A stretch of 64,000 bases of DNA from Phaeodactylibacter sp. (GCF_022763345.1 NZ_JALEGS010000050.1:62001-126000), one strand, 5' to 3'; counted from the stretch's first letter, positions 53,438-62,606 are shown. Translations and numbers: made by a program. The notes: generated by a model not told the origin, from the sequence alone.

Positions 53438-54190
53438 ATGCCTGATATAGCCAACATTCTTTTCCTGGATATCGAAACCGTTTCCGGCAAACCGAATTTC
53501 GACAGCCTGGGTGACGACCTCAAAGCACTCTGGACTATCAAAGCCAATCAGCTGGCGCGCGGCCAAACCGAGCCGTTAACGGAAGAGGAGGTAGCTGAAG
53601 CTTACACGGAAAAGGCCGGCATTTTTGCGGAGTTTGGAAAAATCGTTTGCATCTCAGTAGGTGTCGTCCACCGCGACAAAGCAGAAAAAAAACTCAAAAT
53701 CCGGCTCAAGTCCTTTGCCAGTGAAAATGAAGCCGAGCTCCTGCAGGGGTTCTCACAGATGGTCTTCAAATACTACAACGATCCCAATAAATTCGGCTTC
53801 TGCGGGCACAACGCCAAAGAGTTTGACATCCCCTACATCTGCCGTCGGCTCATCATCAACCGCTTGCCTCTGCCTGCTCCGTTTGATTTATCAGGCAAGA
53901 AACCCTGGGAAACCAAGCACATCATTGACACCATGGACATGTGGTCTTTCGGCGACCGTAAGAACTTCACCTCTCTGAAATTGCTGGCAGGTGTGCTGGG
54001 CTTCCCATCTCCCAAAGATGACATCGATGGCTCACAGGTAGGCCGGGTGTACTGGGAAGACAAGGACCTGCGGCGTATTTCCTTTTACTGTGAGAAGGAT
54101 GTCCTGGCAACCACTCAGCTCTACCTCCGTTACAAGCTCATGCCACTGCTGGAAGAGGATCAGGTCGTGCACGTGGACGGGGAGGATTGA
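53438..54190 (+). CDS. 3'-5' exonuclease (DEDD superfamily, PolB-exo2-like)
   Basis: The protein has 250 residues from the ATG at 53438; the frame runs 15 codons upstream through a promoter-like region. Exonuclease motifs: ExoI FLDIET (Asp11, Glu13), ExoII GHNAKEFDIPYICRR, and ExoIII YCEKDV with the Tyr-x-x-x-Asp pattern, all placed as in predicted PolB-like 3'-5' exonucleases (DNA_pol_B_exo2). It removes nucleotides from DNA or RNA 3' ends with two metal ions. It is a stand-alone cytoplasmic protein. It is followed 30 bases later by a broken aspartic-protease gene. Confidence 0.9.
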   Translation: MPDIANILFLDIETVSGKPNFDSLGDDLKALWTIKANQLARGQTEPLTEEEVAEAYTEKAGIFAEFGKIVCISVGVVHRDKAEKKLKIRLKSFASENEAELLQGFSQMVFKYYNDPNKFGFCGHNAKEFDIPYICRRLIINRLPLPAPFDLSGKKPWETKHIIDTMDMWSFGDRKNFTSLKLLAGVLGFPSPKDDIDGSQVGRVYWEDKDLRRISFYCEKDVLATTQLYLRYKLMPLLEEDQVVHVDGED

Positions 54191-54220
54191 TTGTTTTGGA
54201 AGTCTTCTGCAATTTGTGCT

Positions 54221-54639
54221 ATGAGAAAAATTTATGCAACAATAAGGCTTATTAACACCCGGGATGTCGTTCTGGCAGATGCCAAAGCAATGGACAGAGC
54301 GGATATCAGAAGCCTTGAGCTTAGCATTTTGGTCGATAGTGGCGCGTACCACCTCGCTATTAATGAAACCATCAAAGAACAGCTTGGCTTACCGATTATT
54401 GATGAACAAGTCTTCGAATTGGCGAATGGGCAACAGGAAAAGTATCCAATCATGGGCCCATTGATATCCAATTTGAAAACCGGGCTACAACCACCAGAGC
54501 GGTCTTGCTGCCTGGAGACAATAAACCTTTACTGGGCCAAATCCCCCTGGAGGATATGGATGTAGTGCTTTTACCCCGCGAGGAGAAAATGATTGTCAAT
54601 CCCAAAACCCCACTCATCGCCCGTAAAGAGCTCAAGTAG
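54221..54639 (+). pseudogene. clan AA aspartic protease, frameshifted
   Basis: Frame 1 from the ATG at 54221 gives MRKIYATIRLINTRDVVLAD and the retropepsin-like active site VDSGAYHLAINETIKEQLGL, then NGQQEKYPIMGP. From about 54456 to 54462 the frame is lost. Reading on from 54463 one phase lower gives DIQFENRATTTRAVLLPGDN, then LLGQIPLEDMDVVLLPRE and a stop at 54637-54639. This is exactly the C-terminal half of small bacterial clan AA aspartic proteases (PG-D-x-x-LLG-IP-EDMDV). The simplest explanation is loss of a single base near GPV-D. Unless it is a sequencing error, the gene is inactive or uses frameshifting. Its last 8 bases overlap the coaD stop region. Confidence 0.85.
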
Positions 54640-55105
54640 ACTTAAAGCGCTCCCGCAGCGCCTCGGGCACGAAGGGCGTTGCATCTCCCCCGCCAATAAT
54701 AATTTCCCGTACGATTGTGGAGCTAATATGGGAGTAAGCCGGCTGGCTGATCAGAAAAATAGTTTCTATCCCTTCGCCGACGATGTTATTCAGTTGGGAA
54801 ATCGTCTTTTCGTAATCAAAATCAGAGGCATTACGCAAACCCCGCAGCAGGTACCGCGCACCAATCTGCCGGGCGTAGTGCGCCGTGAGGCCGGAGAAAT
54901 GCCCGACTTCCACCTTGGGCTCATCTGCAAAGACTTTCCGGAGCCACTCCAGCCTTTCCTCCAGAGAAAAAAGGTACTTTTTCTGGCTGTTGACGCCGAT
55001 AGCGACAATGATTTTATCGTAAAGCGGCAGGGCCCGCTTAATAAGGTCAACATGACCAATGGTGATGGGGTCGAAGGAACCTGGAAAAATGGCGATGTTA
55101 GACAT
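54632..55105 (-). CDS. coaD: pantetheine-phosphate adenylyltransferase
   Basis: The enzyme has 157 residues and catalyses the fourth step of coenzyme A synthesis: 4'-phosphopantetheine plus ATP to dephospho-CoA plus pyrophosphate. Motifs: AIFPGSFDPITIGHVDLI with the T/HxGH nucleotidyltransferase signature, LLRGLRNASDFDYE, and the ISSTIVREI loop near the end. Length and motif order are standard. It overlaps the aspartic-protease remnant tail to tail. The region upstream (55106-55550) is rich in intergenic repeats. Confidence 0.96.
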   Translation of the reverse strand: MSNIAIFPGSFDPITIGHVDLIKRALPLYDKIIVAIGVNSQKKYLFSLEERLEWLRKVFADEPKVEVGHFSGLTAHYARQIGARYLLRGLRNASDFDYEKTISQLNNIVGEGIETIFLISQPAYSHISSTIVREIIIGGGDATPFVPEALRERFKST

Positions 55106-55550
55106 GTAGTTGAGCTTGGTGGCTTTTCGTGGTTGGGTACAAAAATAGAAAAATCGGGCGGATTGGGTATCGGGGATGGGAGTTTGGTTGATTTTTAAAG
55201 GGCGCTTCAGTGAGGCAAGCCTTGGTGGGATAGATCAGCGTCATCAGTGTACTATTGCCGTGCGTGGGGAGTTGGAACACTGATTGGACGGATTGCGCGG
55301 ATTTGCACGGATTCCTGGGATGGCCCTCCAGCGGGGCGGGACCAGTACAGCAGATCAGTGAGATCAGTTTGATCAGTGTCATCAGTGTACCAGTGTCATG
55401 TGTGGCGCGAGGGAACACAGATTAGACGGATTGCGCAGATTTTCACTGATTTCGAGCAGGGGCATAAGAGCGGAGCATGTTTGTGGGGCGGCACTGGGTT
55501 GCAAAGATCAGTGGTTTCAGTCAGATCAGCGGCTTCAGTATGCCAGCCCT
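55106..55550. other. 445-base intergenic region between coaD and the TonB receptor, repeat-filled
   Basis: Both neighbouring genes are on the minus strand, so this is the region upstream of coaD and downstream of the receptor. It contains two composite repeat copies and a partial third (see the repeat entry). No coding frame here is convincing. Confidence 0.7.
55233..55545. repeat. composite ATCAGTG / GGATTGCGC intergenic repeats
   Basis: GATCAGCGTCATCAGTGTAC (55233-55252) recurs as GATCAGTGTCATCAGTGTAC at 55371-55390. Each is followed by GGAACAC, then GATTRGACGGATTGCGCRG (near 55281 and 55420) and a GGATT/CACTGATT tail. The two composite units are about 138-140 bases apart. More loose ATCAGTG/TTCAGT units lie at 55353-55370 and 55508-55540. 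The words resemble low-complexity intergenic repeats known from large Bacteroidota genomes; they are not a CRISPR. Confidence 0.75.
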
Positions 55551-57899
55551 CTACCGCCAGGAAAAATTCCACGTTACCGAGGGAATCACCGGAAAAAGCG
55601 AAACCTGGTAGGCACGTGCTGCTGCAGTACCAGCATTAGGGTCCGACTCAAAATCGTAGTAAATGAAAAATGGATTCTGCCGGCTGTAGGCATTGTAAAC
55701 CGAGAAGTTCCAGCTGGACCGGAATCGAGCTTTGGAGTCTGGCTTAGGGGTGTAAGTCGCCGAGAAATCCACGCGATGGTAGTCCTGCAGGCGGGCACTG
55801 TTGCGCGGGCCATACTCCTGCACCGGAAACTGATCGATGAAGTACAACCGTTGCACCGGGGTGTAGGCATTGCCCGTACCGAAGATGAATGCCCCACCAA
55901 ATTCCCACTTTTTACTGAGGGTGTAATTCGCCACCACCGAAAGGTCATGCCGCCGGTCGTAGATCGCCGGATAAGGGTTGCCGTTGTTGATATCCGGGAA
56001 GATGCGCTCGGTGCGCGACAAGGTATAGCCAATCCACCCTGTAAAGCGCCCCTTCTTTTTTTGCAGGAAAAGCTCCAGCCCATAGGCCCTGCCCTGCCCA
56101 AACACGAATTCCTCTTCCAGATCATTGGCGACATCATCCACGTAGTTTTCCCGGAAGTCAATCTGGTTGTACAAGTCGCGGTAGTAAATTTCCACGGATG
56201 CTTCGTAGCGGTTGTCCTCGAAATTGCGGAAATACCCCAACGCGTACTGTACGCCAATTTGAGGCTTGATAATTTCCGAGCTGGGCATCCAAATATCAGT
56301 GGGCAAAGTACTTGTGGAGTTGCTGACCAAATGCAGGTACTGATTCGCCACCGTTACCCCAGCCTTTAGGGACGATACAGCATTGAGGTAAAAGGTAGCC
56401 GCCAGCCGGGGCTCCACCCCTATGTAAGTCTTCACCGGCTCCCCGGCAGCATACTCGGTGCTGTCTTGTTTTGAGGTGTAAGGGCCAAGTTGCGTAAAGG
56501 CAGAAACACGGAGACCGGCATTCAGGCGAATACCTGATCCGATTTTCATTTCGTCTGCAAGGTAGACCGCACTTTCATGAGCATAGCGGATTTCTCCTTC
56601 ATTGCCAAAAACTTCCTCTCCGTTCGTTGCCGTAGCCAGGCTTGGGGTCAGCCGGTGGTAGGTGTAGTTCGCGCCGAACCTCAGATGATGTTTAGGGTTT
56701 GGAAAGTATTCAAAGTCCACCTTTCCATTCCAGTCGCGCACACCGGATTCCAGCCCTATCCTAAAGTCGCCCTGCCCGCCGCTAAAGCCGAAGTCGTAGT
56801 CATTGTAGATGGCAGAAACATTCATAAACAGCTTATCGCTAAACAGGTGGTTCCAGCGCAAGGTGGCCGTTGCATTGCCATAGGGCATATCGAAATTGAA
56901 GTCACGGGCATTGCTCCGGAACTGCAGCACGTCTCTGCCAAAGTAGGTGCTGAAATACAGCCGGTCCTCATCGCTAAACCGATAATTAGCTTTGGCATTG
57001 AGGTCGTAAAAATAATAGTTGGTCCCTGCAAAGGAAGTATTGTTAAGGAAAGGCTGAGCCAGATCAAGAGCGTAGGTCCGCCGGGCAGAGACGATAAAGC
57101 TGCTGCGCTCCTCCACGATCGGACCTTCGAAGGTCACCCGGGAAGCCACAAGTCCGATGCCACCTTCCATAGCATATTCCCGGTCATTGCCTTCTTTCAT
57201 TTGTATATCGACCACCGAGGAAAGCCGGCCACCGTACTGTGCGGGCATGCCCCCTTTGATCAGCGTGGTATTCTTGATGGCATCCGCATTGAATACTGAA
57301 AAGAAGCCCAGTAAATGCCCTGGATTGTAGACCACAGCCTCATCCAGCAGGACCAGGTTTTGATCCGGCCCGCCACCCCGGACGTAGAACCCCGCATTCC
57401 CCTCCCCTGCCGACAGCACGCCGGGCAACAATTGAATGGTCTTCAGCACATCCACTTCGCCCATAAGCGCCGGCAGCTTTTTCACATTGTCCATCTGCAA
57501 GCCCACCGTACCCATTTCGGTACTTTTGACATTGGCGTCATCCGGACGAGCTTTGACGACGACCTCCTGCAGCTCCACACTTTCTTCAGTCAGCTCCACA
57601 TTCAGGCGCTTCGCTTCATTGAGGGTTACCGTTGCCTCCTCCCCTGCGTAGCCCACGTAGGAAAAGCGCAGCCGGTGCGTGCCTGCCGGTAATTCTAAAG
57701 AGTAAAAACCATAGGCATTGGTGACCGTACCCAGCCCTGCTGAATCGGCCACCGCAACCGCCGCGCCAATCAGCGTTTCACCGGTGGCTGCATCTTTCAC
57801 GTAGCCGCTTAGCACGTATTTTTCCTGTGCAGCGGCAGAAAAAGCAAAAAAGAGAAAAACGAAAGCGAGTGCGCGTTGCACCTGCAGTGATAGGCTCAT
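55551..57899 (-). CDS. TonB-dependent receptor with CarboxypepD_reg-like domain
   Basis: The protein has 782 residues. A signal peptide ends near residue 25. Residues about 27-110 form the carboxypeptidase-like sandwich (VLSGYVKDAATGETLIGAAV, LRFSYVGYAGEEA). The plug follows at about 115-240 (GFYVRGGGPDQNLVLLDEAV, LIKGGMPAQYGGRLSSVVDI), and the 22-strand outer-membrane barrel covers the rest, ending VTWNFSWR. It belongs to the SusC-unrelated class without a SusD partner, so the ligand (siderophore, peptide or other) is open. It is not in an operon: the upstream neighbour is divergent. Confidence 0.94.
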   Translation of the reverse strand: MSLSLQVQRALAFVFLFFAFSAAAQEKYVLSGYVKDAATGETLIGAAVAVADSAGLGTVTNAYGFYSLELPAGTHRLRFSYVGYAGEEATVTLNEAKRLNVELTEESVELQEVVVKARPDDANVKSTEMGTVGLQMDNVKKLPALMGEVDVLKTIQLLPGVLSAGEGNAGFYVRGGGPDQNLVLLDEAVVYNPGHLLGFFSVFNADAIKNTTLIKGGMPAQYGGRLSSVVDIQMKEGNDREYAMEGGIGLVASRVTFEGPIVEERSSFIVSARRTYALDLAQPFLNNTSFAGTNYYFYDLNAKANYRFSDEDRLYFSTYFGRDVLQFRSNARDFNFDMPYGNATATLRWNHLFSDKLFMNVSAIYNDYDFGFSGGQGDFRIGLESGVRDWNGKVDFEYFPNPKHHLRFGANYTYHRLTPSLATATNGEEVFGNEGEIRYAHESAVYLADEMKIGSGIRLNAGLRVSAFTQLGPYTSKQDSTEYAAGEPVKTYIGVEPRLAATFYLNAVSSLKAGVTVANQYLHLVSNSTSTLPTDIWMPSSEIIKPQIGVQYALGYFRNFEDNRYEASVEIYYRDLYNQIDFRENYVDDVANDLEEEFVFGQGRAYGLELFLQKKKGRFTGWIGYTLSRTERIFPDINNGNPYPAIYDRRHDLSVVANYTLSKKWEFGGAFIFGTGNAYTPVQRLYFIDQFPVQEYGPRNSARLQDYHRVDFSATYTPKPDSKARFRSSWNFSVYNAYSRQNPFFIYYDFESDPNAGTAAARAYQVSLFPVIPSVTWNFSWR

Positions 57900-58024
57900 G
57901 CTTCAGTATTTGTACCGGTAATAACCTATGCCCATAAAAAATGTTGGAAAAACACCTCCCTTTGTCGCTCCATTTGCTGAACCGCTTCTGACAACCCCAC
58001 TGCCGCTTTTTTGTTAAGGATGGT

Positions 58025-59086
58025 ATGAAACACGCAGACTTCATCATCGTGGGGCAAGGCATTGCAGGCACCCTGTTGGCGCACTTTCTGGAGGCAGCAG
58101 GAAAATCCGTTTTTGTCATCGATCAGTACAGCCCTAACGCAGCATCTCAGGTGGCGGCAGGCATTATCAATCCCATCACGGGGAGGCGATACGTCAAGTC
58201 CTGGCGGGTAGATGACCTCATCCCATTTGCTGTGTGCACCTACCGGCAGTTGGAGGCTCAGCTCAATATTCCAATTTTCCATGAGCGGAATATCATTCGC
58301 ACCCTGTTCAATCAGGGGGAAGAAAACGATTGGCTTTCCCGTACAGGAGACCCTGGCTACACCCCCTACATGCTCGATCAGCCCGTGCTCGACCAATATG
58401 CCACTAAGACCGTACTCGCCTACAGCTATGGAGAGGTCACGCAGTCCGGACAAACCGATCTGGCCCGCCTGACCGGGGCTTACCGCAAGTACCTGAAATC
58501 AAAAGACGCGCTGCTGGAGGACCATTTCGACTACAGTCAGCTTACCTTGACGCCGGAGCAAGCCACTTACAAAAACGTAGTTTCTGCTTCAAAGCTCCTT
58601 TTTGCGGAAGGGCACCTGGGCAGTCAGAATCCTTATTTCAGCTATCTTCCCTTCGGCGGAGCAAAAGGCGAAGTGCTCATCGTGCGCATCCCGGGAGCTG
58701 ATTTTGAGAAAATCCTAAAACACCGGGTATTTATCGTGCCCCTTGCAGATCCCGGGCTTTACTGGATCGGCTCTACCTACGACTGGAAGTTTGACGATGA
58801 TCAGCCCACTTCCCGGGGCCGGGATTACCTCGAACAACGGCTAAAAGATGTCTTAAGCCTGCCCTTTGAGGTGATTGAGCACCGGGCAGCCGTCCGCCCA
58901 ACGGTCAAAGACCGTCGCCCGTTCCTGGGGCAACACCCTGAATTCCCTGCCCTTGCGATCTTTAACGGTCTAGGCACAAAGGGGGCTTCTCTTGGCCCCT
59001 ACTGGGCGCATCATTTGGCAGCTCATCTGACCAATGGCAACGCGCTGGATGAATCCGTAGACATTGGTCGTTTCGCGGAGCAATAG
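58025..59086 (+). CDS. FAD-dependent oxidoreductase (DAO family)
   Basis: The protein has 353 residues. The N-terminal Rossmann fold binds FAD (FIIVGQGIAGTLLAHFLEAA, a GxGxxG variant with a following acidic DQYS). ASQVAAGIINPITGRRYVKS and FLPFGGAKGE-like elements (YLPFGGAKGEVLIVR) resemble D-amino acid and glycine oxidase relatives. The C-terminal FNGLGTKGASLGPYWAHHLA is a second FAD-binding stretch. Substrate and electron acceptor are unknown. It is divergent from the TonB receptor. Confidence 0.87.
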   Translation: MKHADFIIVGQGIAGTLLAHFLEAAGKSVFVIDQYSPNAASQVAAGIINPITGRRYVKSWRVDDLIPFAVCTYRQLEAQLNIPIFHERNIIRTLFNQGEENDWLSRTGDPGYTPYMLDQPVLDQYATKTVLAYSYGEVTQSGQTDLARLTGAYRKYLKSKDALLEDHFDYSQLTLTPEQATYKNVVSASKLLFAEGHLGSQNPYFSYLPFGGAKGEVLIVRIPGADFEKILKHRVFIVPLADPGLYWIGSTYDWKFDDDQPTSRGRDYLEQRLKDVLSLPFEVIEHRAAVRPTVKDRRPFLGQHPEFPALAIFNGLGTKGASLGPYWAHHLAAHLTNGNALDESVDIGRFAEQ

Positions 59087-59178
59087 CCTGACTGTGCTTT
59101 AGGTGCTCATTTTATGCAAGAATTGGCTTTTGCCAACAGGGGACCAATATGCCCGCCGCTCATCTAAGCAGCTTTTTT

Positions 59179-59186
59179 TACCTTTG
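59179..59186 (+). promoter_or_regulatory. candidate -7 box of the glycosyltransferase pair
   Basis: TACCTTTG matches TAnnTTTG, 45 bases before the GT2 start at 59231. No clear -33 box was found. Confidence 0.4.
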
Positions 59187-59230
59187 TCACCTCATAGTAA
59201 CCAACAAAAAGCGACATACAATCCACGTGC

Positions 59231-59941
59231 ATGAGCAAAACCCTGTCTATTGTCATCCCAGCCTACAATGAAGGGCCGACCATCCATTTTATACTCGATA
59301 AAGTCCGGGCTGTGGTGCTCAGCGGGGACCTTCAGAAGGAAATCATTATCGTCAACGATTGCTCCACTGATGATACCGAGGCAGCCATTCAGCGCTATCA
59401 GCAGGAAAATCCCGATTTCAACATTCAGTACTACAAGCACGAAGTGAACAAGGGCAAAGGCGCCGCCCTGCATACCGGCATTCGGGAAGCCACTGGCGAT
59501 TACATCATCATTCAGGATGCTGACCTGGAGTACGATCCGGAGGAATACAATATTCTGCTAAAGCCGGTACTGGACGAAGTGGCTGATGTTGTGTATGGTT
59601 CCCGGTTCATGGGTGGCAAGCCGCACCGCATTTTGTTTTTCTGGCACTCTATTGGCAATAAATTCCTGACCTTCCTGTCGAATGCCATGACCAACCTCAA
59701 CCTCACGGACATGGAGACCTGCTACAAGCTCTTCCGCCGGGAGACCATCCAAAGCCTGAAGCTGAAAGAACAGCGCTTTGGCTTTGAGCCGGAGGTCACC
59801 GCTAAGATTGCCCGCATACCCGGCATCCGCATCTATGAGGTGGGCATTTCTTACTACGGCCGTACCTATGCTGAGGGCAAAAAGATCAACTGGAAAGACG
59901 GTTTTCGGGCAATTTATTGTATTTTGAAGTACAATTTGTAG
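59231..59941 (+). CDS. glycosyltransferase family 2 (dolichyl-phosphate-mannose synthase-like)
   Basis: The protein has 236 residues. Family features: VIPAYNEGPTIHFIL at the start, the IIIVNDCSTDDTEAAI nucleotide-binding loop, the DAD metal site in IIQDADLEYDPEEY, and GSRFMGGKPHR followed by METCYKLFRRE. There is no C-terminal membrane domain, so it is a soluble transferase at the inner face of the membrane, like short Dpm1/GtrB relatives that charge a polyprenyl phosphate. It is 4 bases upstream of the GT-C-like gene, which would use such a lipid-linked sugar. Confidence 0.93.
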   Translation: MSKTLSIVIPAYNEGPTIHFILDKVRAVVLSGDLQKEIIIVNDCSTDDTEAAIQRYQQENPDFNIQYYKHEVNKGKGAALHTGIREATGDYIIIQDADLEYDPEEYNILLKPVLDEVADVVYGSRFMGGKPHRILFFWHSIGNKFLTFLSNAMTNLNLTDMETCYKLFRRETIQSLKLKEQRFGFEPEVTAKIARIPGIRIYEVGISYYGRTYAEGKKINWKDGFRAIYCILKYNL

Positions 59942-59945
59942 CCAA

Positions 59946-61760
59946 ATGACCGCTCCGAAGCCCCAAAATCGCTCTTTTTTTGCCTTACTTTTCTGTATCG
60001 CATTTATTTTAGGCACCCATGCCTACTATCCCAAGTGGCAGATGGCCAAAACAGAAGCCACCATCAGCTGGGATGTTTCCGGGTACTATTTTTACCTGCC
60101 TGCCTTATTCATATACAAAGACCTCCGCAAGGTCGAATTCCGTGATAGCATAGTACAGCAGTACGAAATGTCAAGTGGGGGCTATCAGGCGTACGATCAT
60201 GAAAGCGGCAACCGGGTCATGAAGTACTCGGCAGGTATGGCCTTACAGTATTTGCCCTTCTTTGCCATTGCCCATAGCGTCGCCACTTTTTCCGGGTATC
60301 CGGCGGATGGTTTCTCCCGCCCCTATCAGATGGCGATTAGTTTCGGCAGCCTGTTGATGGCTTTTCTGGGGTTGTTTTACCTGAGGAAAAGCTTGCTGCG
60401 TTACTTTAGCGATACGGCAACCGCCCTCACATTGGTATTGATCGTGGCAGCAACCAACTACCTGAATTACAGCGCCATCGATAACGCTATGACCCATAAC
60501 TGGCTATTCTCGCTCTATGCCCTGCTCATCTGGCAGTCTATCCGGTTTTACGAACGCCCGGCTTCCTGGCGTGCCTGGTGCATTGGGGCAACCGTTGGGC
60601 TAATGGCACTCACCCGGCCTACGGAAATCATTGCAGTACTGATTCCGCTGCTCTGGGGGCTGGAAGGCAGCAAGCCCTTGCCTGAGCGGCTTCAATTCTT
60701 CCTAAGCAACCGCAGAGGGCTGAAGTTTCTTCTGCTTGCCGGATTAGGCGTAGCTATCCTTGGCAGTATCCAGTTGATTTACTGGAAATATGTGGCAGGA
60801 GAATGGCTCGTGTACAGCTATCAGGATCAGGGGTTCAGCTGGCTGCGCCCGCACCTCTGGCAGGGCTTTTTTAGTGGCAAGGGAGGCTGGCTGATTTATT
60901 CTCCCACTATGATCCTCTCGCTTGTCGGTATTATAGCGCTTTGGCGAAAACAACGCCTCCTTTTCCCCGCAATAGCCATTTTTACCTGCCTTTTTATTTA
61001 CATCACCTTCGCATGGGATATTTGGTGGTACGGTGGCAGCTTAGGGCAACGGGCGATGGTACAGTCCTACGCCGTCCTTGCCTTTCCAATGGCTGCATTG
61101 ATACAGTCGGCATGGAAGCAACGTGCATTAAAAATCGGAATAATCACCTTTGGCCTCGGTTGCATCTATTACAACGTCTGGCTGACCCATCAGGCCCACA
61201 AGGGAGGATTATTCGTAACAGAACAGATGACCCTGCCTTACTTAAAAGCCATTTTTCTGCGCAGCGAAGTACCCGAGGAAACCATCAAGCTGTTGGATAC
61301 CAAAGAGCTTTATTCCGGAACGCCCAATATTATCAAATCGCTCGCCTATCTGGATTTCGAATCGGATAGCCTGGCCCATAACTGCCCCATTCCCCCAATA
61401 GAAGGGGACCGGTCTCTCTGCCTGTCGGAGGACACCCAATTTTCGCCCCCTATACACATACCCGCCAGTGAAATCAATACCCACTGGATAAGAGTGGAGG
61501 GAGACTTCCGCTGCCAGGAAAAAGAATGGGAATACTGGCTCATGGCACAGCTTATGGTGAAGTTCAAAAAGGGTGATGAAGAAATACAGACGCGCTTCCT
61601 GCGCCTGTTTCGGCTGCTGCCGCCTAACAGCACGAAGACTCTTTATCTTGATGTACCGGTGCCGAATAGGGACAATGATCAGCTGGAAATCCAGTTCTGG
61701 CAATCCAATGGTAAAAAGCCATTAGCGGTAGATCGACTCAAAGTATTGGCTATCGAATGA
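59946..61760 (+). CDS. GT-C-like multispan membrane glycosyltransferase
   Basis: The protein has 604 residues with about 11 membrane helices over residues 10-415 (for example FALLFCIAFILGTHAYY, MAISFGSLLMAFLGLFYL, LRPHLWQGFFSGKGGWLIYS). The first periplasmic loop carries an acidic motif (TISWDVSGYYFYLPALF, Asp in SWD), as expected for lipid-linked-sugar-dependent GT-C enzymes. A soluble beta-rich domain of about 190 residues closes the protein. Next to a polyprenyl-sugar synthase-like GT2 gene (gap 4 bases), it probably transfers that sugar to an envelope acceptor. The family is uncharacterised. Confidence 0.78.
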   Translation: MTAPKPQNRSFFALLFCIAFILGTHAYYPKWQMAKTEATISWDVSGYYFYLPALFIYKDLRKVEFRDSIVQQYEMSSGGYQAYDHESGNRVMKYSAGMALQYLPFFAIAHSVATFSGYPADGFSRPYQMAISFGSLLMAFLGLFYLRKSLLRYFSDTATALTLVLIVAATNYLNYSAIDNAMTHNWLFSLYALLIWQSIRFYERPASWRAWCIGATVGLMALTRPTEIIAVLIPLLWGLEGSKPLPERLQFFLSNRRGLKFLLLAGLGVAILGSIQLIYWKYVAGEWLVYSYQDQGFSWLRPHLWQGFFSGKGGWLIYSPTMILSLVGIIALWRKQRLLFPAIAIFTCLFIYITFAWDIWWYGGSLGQRAMVQSYAVLAFPMAALIQSAWKQRALKIGIITFGLGCIYYNVWLTHQAHKGGLFVTEQMTLPYLKAIFLRSEVPEETIKLLDTKELYSGTPNIIKSLAYLDFESDSLAHNCPIPPIEGDRSLCLSEDTQFSPPIHIPASEINTHWIRVEGDFRCQEKEWEYWLMAQLMVKFKKGDEEIQTRFLRLFRLLPPNSTKTLYLDVPVPNRDNDQLEIQFWQSNGKKPLAVDRLKVLAIE

Positions 61761-61780
61761 TGCGAGCATTCCAGCTCATG

Positions 61781-62494
61781 CTACTTCCCCCGGTACACCG
61801 GCCCAACCTCCTCCACTGGCAACCACGATAAGCGGTCAAAGCACACCTCGTGGTAATTATTGTAACGCCCGGTGGCTGCGCTCACGCCCCAATATACGAC
61901 GTCATTGCCCTGGAAAATGGCATTTTTCAAATCGACTTCCGCAGCTATGACTTCCCGGCGGTCAATTTCCACAGACAATCGTTGCTCTGCCGGGGACCAG
62001 CGCACTGCCAGTTTGTGCTGCTCGCAGTCTTCGATATTGAGAATAGGCTTTGGCCCGGCCAGATTATTGAAGTGCCCTACCCTGCCATTGGCCATGATTG
62101 CCACATGGTCTTCCACTGGATCCAGCAGGTGCTCATTCAGCCAGGTGTCAATCTCGATGCCAATAGAAGGCCGCAGCCCGGCAAAGCCAATGCCTTCTCC
62201 CCTCCAGCCTGTCAGGTTGGCGCTGGGTGCAAAAATGAAGACCATCCCATCGGCACCCGTATCGTCCTTGCAGCCCAGATATACGCTCAGCTCGATGGAA
62301 AAAGGCTCGTTCAGGCTGATGGGGCGACGGTACCAGATGGAGCCGGAGGAATAGTCCCGCTCCTCGGTCAACCGAAAGCAATCATTGTCGGTACGGTAGG
62401 TATCTCCACTGATGGTGAAATCATCAATGACCGGGCGCTGCGCCATTAGGCTTGCGGTCAACAGGAGTGCAGAAAACAGGGCTGGCATTTTCAT
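61781..62494 (-). CDS. L-type lectin-domain secreted protein
   Basis: The protein has 237 residues from the ATG at 62494; the longer open frame runs through the divergent promoter region. The signal peptide is MKMPALFSALLLTASLMA. The legume-lectin-like jelly roll has GADGMVFIF (metal-site Asp), GFAGLRPSIGIEIDTW, and DPVEDHVAIMANGRVGHFNN with the Asp/Asn ligands, ending with VYWGVSAATGRYNNYHEV. It probably binds glycans in the periplasm or outside the cell. No T9SS sorting domain follows. It is divergent from the outer-membrane protein gene at 62607. Confidence 0.88.
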   Translation of the reverse strand: MKMPALFSALLLTASLMAQRPVIDDFTISGDTYRTDNDCFRLTEERDYSSGSIWYRRPISLNEPFSIELSVYLGCKDDTGADGMVFIFAPSANLTGWRGEGIGFAGLRPSIGIEIDTWLNEHLLDPVEDHVAIMANGRVGHFNNLAGPKPILNIEDCEQHKLAVRWSPAEQRLSVEIDRREVIAAEVDLKNAIFQGNDVVYWGVSAATGRYNNYHEVCFDRLSWLPVEEVGPVYRGK

Positions 62495-62565
62495 AGGTAA
62501 GCAATTGATGGTCAACTGGATAAAAACCAAACGGGAATTTGGAAAAATGGTTGGCCCAAAAATTC

Positions 62566-62573
62566 TATCTTTG
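62566..62573 (+). promoter_or_regulatory. candidate -7 box of the outer-membrane protein gene
   Basis: TATCTTTG matches TAnnTTTG, 33 bases before the ATG at 62607. TTTG boxes nearby are not at the usual spacing. Confidence 0.45.
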
Positions 62574-62606
62574 TCGGTATCTCTGCAAACAAAGAACATT
62601 AAAATC

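Noticed and set aside
54593..55198. 201-residue plus-strand frame
   Set aside because: It lies opposite coaD, which has all its motifs.
55233..55545. CRISPR array
   Set aside because: Repeat units differ in length and spacing, spacers are not uniform, and no cas gene is present.
55398..56369. 323-residue plus-strand frame
   Set aside because: It is antisense to the TonB receptor barrel and starts inside the repeat block.
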